Shown: in pieces, positions 6,743-9,482 of the stretch
Numbering within the stretch: position 1 is the stretch's first letter
How the letters are laid out: each line of letters starts with the position of its first letter
Assembly: GCA_021796055.1 (NCBI GenBank)
Contig: JAJYOS010000184.1
Coordinates: 1-9,482 of the forward strand
DNA length: 9,482 nt
Source: Bacteroidota bacterium
GTDB taxonomy: Bacteria; Bacteroidota; Kryptoniia; Kryptoniales; JAKASW01
Direction: 5' to 3'
The notes under the pieces: generated by a model
The model's database searches: none
The model's input: only the letters and a program-made list of their open reading frames with translations
Told to the model about the DNA's origin: nothing
Program-made: the position numbers and the translations under genes

Positions 6743-9482
6743 CTAGAAATCGTATCCAAGCGAGAAGTAGTACTGCGGTCTTGAGAAGTGCTGCATGTTG
6801 AAGTTCCATGCGATGTCCAGCCTGACGAGGAAGTAGAGGATGACCATCCTCGCACCGAACCCCGTCCCGATGAGGAGATCCCTCGTTTTCAGATTTCCTT
6901 TGTTGTCACGGTCGAACGCCTGAAAACTGACATAGTTGTTGTTCCAATCGTACCCCCACGCCGATCCGATATCGGCAAACGCCGTTCCGAAGAGTGACTG
7001 GAAAAGGGGGATCGGACCCGCACTAAGGAAGCCGAACATCGGGAATCTGAGTTCCATATTCAGCAGCGCGAAGTTGTTTCCGAATTTCGCGTTGTAATTA
7101 TAACCGCGCATAGGGACGACGGGCGTAAGGAATTCGAGATCTTCAGCATTCTTGATCGGAATGAAATCGCCGTCGAATCTCACGTTGATCCAGTTATCCA
7201 TCCCGCCGATGAAGAATTTCTGCGGGCTCGAACCGGTCGATGTACCCGCAAATAATCGCCATGCAAAAGTATAGAGCGTCCCCGACAGTCTGATATAGTC
7301 GCGAAAGTCGATCATCCCCGTCACGAAGCTTATCCCTTGCTCTCCGACTTTCGGTGTCCCGTAGAGATAGGCATAATAACGCGAACCGTTTATCGGGGCA
7401 ATATATCCGAAGAACGAGTTGTCGTGCACGTACCTCAGAGCCGGGACGAACAATACCCTGTTCTGCGATGGCTCATACGGTTCATCGATATTCTCGCGCG
7501 TAAGGCTCAGCCAGCTGATACCGGTCTCGAGCCGATTGAACCTGTCGAGCGGATAAGTGGCGGCAAGCGAGACGCCGTAACTCTGGAAGCGGTACAAATC
7601 ATAATACCCGCTGTAATAAGGAGAACTCAGATATAAGAAACGTGCAATATGAGACCCGGTAATGGAATACCCGATACGCGAAGGGAGGTAGTTGTACTGA
7701 AAAGCAAAGTCGCTGTTTTTCAAGTCGATCACCAGATCCGTAAATAGGAATATCTGATGATTGCCCAGCATGTCGCTGAAAGCCATCAACGTCGTCCCCT
7801 GCACTCCGAAGAAACTATTGTATCCGGCATTTCCGTATATGATGTCCGGTGTGAAAGCAATCTTATATTTCTGCGCGAGAAAGTTTCCCGAACTGTCTAC
7901 ATTTCCTTCTACGTTAAAGTTGTCGCTGAAGCTGGGTACCGAAAACAAGCTGTCGGTTTTTGAGCTTTCCCCGAACACGTAGTTGCTCAAATCGACTTGT
8001 ACATCCTTCCCGTACAGGCTCTTCACCTGCGTAGTATCGACCGCGACAGAATCGGGGACCGCCCTCCTCTCGACAGCCAGATCCTTCTGCTTTTCCGCAA
8101 GAGTACTCTTCTGTCCGGTCACCGTAACTTCCGCCATCTCCATCTTCGCAAATTGGGTCAATGGGACTTTGTCATCCGTCAAGAGGTGGCTGTCGGGAGC
8201 CTTGAGTAGAAAGATATCGAAGCCGCCGTTGTCAAGGCTTGAAAAGACGAGTTTCGATCCGTCTTTTGAAAGAGAGAACTGATATATGCCGGAGATCGAA
8301 TTCGTCATCGGCTGGCTCTTCCTCGTCGTGAGGTCCAGGCAGTAAAGGTTCGAGACCCCACTCTTGTCGGAAACGTAGTACAGGTGTTTCCCGTCCGGGG
8401 CTGCGGCGGGATAGCTCTCTTCGCCGATTTCAGAATCCGTCAGTCGTTCAACGATTCCCGAGGCGACACTGACCGAATAGATATGGGCCTGGTTGAAATT
8501 ATGGTTCCACATCTTGAAACTGCCGGGGATGTCGTTCTTCATAAGGTATTTTCCCCGATCGCTCACGAAATAGACAGTCCCTCCGTCCCGGGACCAGCTC
8601 GGGTCGGAATCGCTGAATACGTCGTTTGTCAAATTTGCCAGCGCTTTTGTCTTGAGATCGTACAAATAGATATCCGATTGACGCGCCGTGTTTCCGACGA
8701 AGGCGAGTCTTCCGCCATCCGGAGACCATGACACGGAGAATATGCCGTCGAGTTTATCGAAAGAAATCTCGTTGACCTTCCCGGTCTCCGTCTCGATGAT
8801 TGCGACCGCGTCGTGAGAACCACTCTTGACGGCGATGGCTACATTCTTGCCGTCGGGTGACCAGGTCAGGCCGGGAGTAAGGAGGTGCAGCTCCTCGAAA
8901 TTCTTACTCGATTGACCGTCAACCAGTTTCTTGATTACCTTTCCGTCGGTCGCGTCCATCAAATATATACTCATGTAATCGTCGCGGTCGGATATGAAGA
9001 CGATCTTGTCCCCCTGTGGAGAGATGGCAGGACTGGTATTATAGAAATCCCCGGCTTCTTTGTGGTCAGTCAGCCGTTTCGCAAAATCTTCGGGACGCTT
9101 TCGCTCGGCAATTTGAGGCCAGTAAAGTACTTTCTGTTCATGTTCCCACCGTTTGGAAAGCTCCTTCAGATCTATTCCGAGTGCGCTACGAAAACCCTGC
9201 TCCACGCTTCGTGTCGTCCTGATGCGGCTCAGTATCTCGGAAATCTTCTGTTCTCCGTATTTACTGGAGATGTACCACCATACTGACTGCCCGCCCCGAT
9301 AAGCGAAATAGCCGTACAGCCGGTCTATGGGAACCAAGTTCTCATTGATTGTCGCATCGAGCATAAACATATCCGAGCTGGCATTCCATCGCAACGACTC
9401 ATACTCGGCAAGGCCTTCGTTGAACCACATCGGGAGCTGGAGCGTAATGTTGTTGGCAATGACCGATTGGATAGACCCGCCT
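6743..9482 (-). CDS. Peptidase-MA-like / PD40 six-blade propeller / BamA-type outer-membrane barrel protein, N-terminus cut off
   Basis: The frame stays open to the right edge, so the visible 912 residues (numbered from the first full codon, 9481-9479) are the C-terminal part. Residues 17-29 read PMWFNEGLAEYES, resembling the third-ligand Glu segment of MA-clan (gluzincin) metallopeptidases; the HExxH part would lie outside the window. Residues 148-427 hold six PD40/TolB-type blades with motifs such as ISPQGDKIVFISD, WSPDGKNVAIA, WSPDGGRLAFVG, WSRDGGTVYFVSD, APDGKHLYYVSD and LSKDGSKLVFSS. A polar linker follows (about 430-535), then a beta-rich barrel with IGG (758-760), MRGY (791-794), ELRFP and GTAFADIGSAWG (832-843), all like the D15/BamA/TamA barrel. 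It ends in Phe, the usual signal for outer-membrane insertion. No POTRA repeats are visible between propeller and barrel. It is probably an outer-membrane protein of unknown role with periplasmic domains. The ATG at 9430 is internal, not the start. Confidence 0.88.
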   Translation of the reverse strand, partial: GGSIQSVIANNITLQLPMWFNEGLAEYESLRWNASSDMFMLDATINENLVPIDRLYGYFAYRGGQSVWWYISSKYGEQKISEILSRIRTTRSVEQGFRSALGIDLKELSKRWEHEQKVLYWPQIAERKRPEDFAKRLTDHKEAGDFYNTSPAISPQGDKIVFISDRDDYMSIYLMDATDGKVIKKLVDGQSSKNFEELHLLTPGLTWSPDGKNVAIAVKSGSHDAVAIIETETGKVNEISFDKLDGIFSVSWSPDGGRLAFVGNTARQSDIYLYDLKTKALANLTNDVFSDSDPSWSRDGGTVYFVSDRGKYLMKNDIPGSFKMWNHNFNQAHIYSVSVASGIVERLTDSEIGEESYPAAAPDGKHLYYVSDKSGVSNLYCLDLTTRKSQPMTNSISGIYQFSLSKDGSKLVFSSLDNGGFDIFLLKAPDSHLLTDDKVPLTQFAKMEMAEVTVTGQKSTLAEKQKDLAVERRAVPDSVAVDTTQVKSLYGKDVQVDLSNYVFGESSKTDSLFSVPSFSDNFNVEGNVDSSGNFLAQKYKIAFTPDIIYGNAGYNSFFGVQGTTLMAFSDMLGNHQIFLFTDLVIDLKNSDFAFQYNYLPSRIGYSITGSHIARFLYLSSPYYSGYYDLYRFQSYGVSLAATYPLDRFNRLETGISWLSLTRENIDEPYEPSQNRVLFVPALRYVHDNSFFGYIAPINGSRYYAYLYGTPKVGEQGISFVTGMIDFRDYIRLSGTLYTFAWRLFAGTSTGSSPQKFFIGGMDNWINVRFDGDFIPIKNAEDLEFLTPVVPMRGYNYNAKFGNNFALLNMELRFPMFGFLSAGPIPLFQSLFGTAFADIGSAWGYDWNNNYVSFQAFDRDNKGNLKTRDLLIGTGFGARMVILYFLVRLDIAWNFNMQHFSRPQYYFSLGYDF

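Overview
The window looks like a stretch of chromosome from a free-living, respiring, Gram-negative bacterium. Three things suggest this. The nuo genes follow the standard A-B-C-D-E-F order with separate nuoC and nuoD. There is a very large outer-membrane-type protein ending in a C-terminal Phe. That protein combines a peptidase-MA-like end, PD40 (TolB-type) propeller blades and a D15/BamA-type barrel, an architecture I associate with the Bacteroidota/Chlorobi/Ignavibacteria side of the tree. The lineage is an inference from gene content, not a measurement. I see no insertion sequence, tRNA, rRNA, CRISPR array or phage gene. Base composition looks even by eye.

Positions 1-4420, minus strand: the front of a complex I (NADH:quinone oxidoreductase) operon, read right to left as nuoA, nuoB, nuoC, nuoD, nuoE and nuoF. 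nuoF runs off the left edge. The genes are tightly packed: A/B overlap by 10 bases, B-C gap 6, C-D gap 11, D-E gap 63, E/F overlap by 1. Iron-sulfur ligands are present at the expected spacings in NuoB, NuoE and the visible part of NuoF, and the quinone-site His and Tyr are present in NuoD, so the set looks functional. NuoE and NuoF imply the NADH-oxidising 14-subunit type; nuoG onward must lie left of the window.

Positions 4421-4771: a 351-base divergent intergenic region. It holds a plausible sigma70-like promoter for nuo on the minus strand, four short perfect hairpins, and a good sigma70-like promoter for the next gene on the plus strand. Positions 4772-5074, plus strand: a 100-residue EthD-family small protein starting at GTG. 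Positions 5075-5245 hold no gene or convincing promoter.

Positions 5246-6655, plus strand: an APC-superfamily amino-acid permease, closest in motifs to the LAT/SteT group. An 87-base convergent gap (6656-6742) follows, with a weak hairpin. Positions 6743-9482, minus strand: the C-terminal 912 residues of the large peptidase-like/PD40/barrel protein, whose N-terminus is beyond the right edge.

Apart from the nuo operon, the genes are unrelated neighbours. The least understood item is the large outer-membrane protein. Smaller points worth checking are the hairpin cluster, the 7-base repeats before nuoE and the GTG start of the EthD gene. I found no clear evidence of an undescribed multi-gene system.
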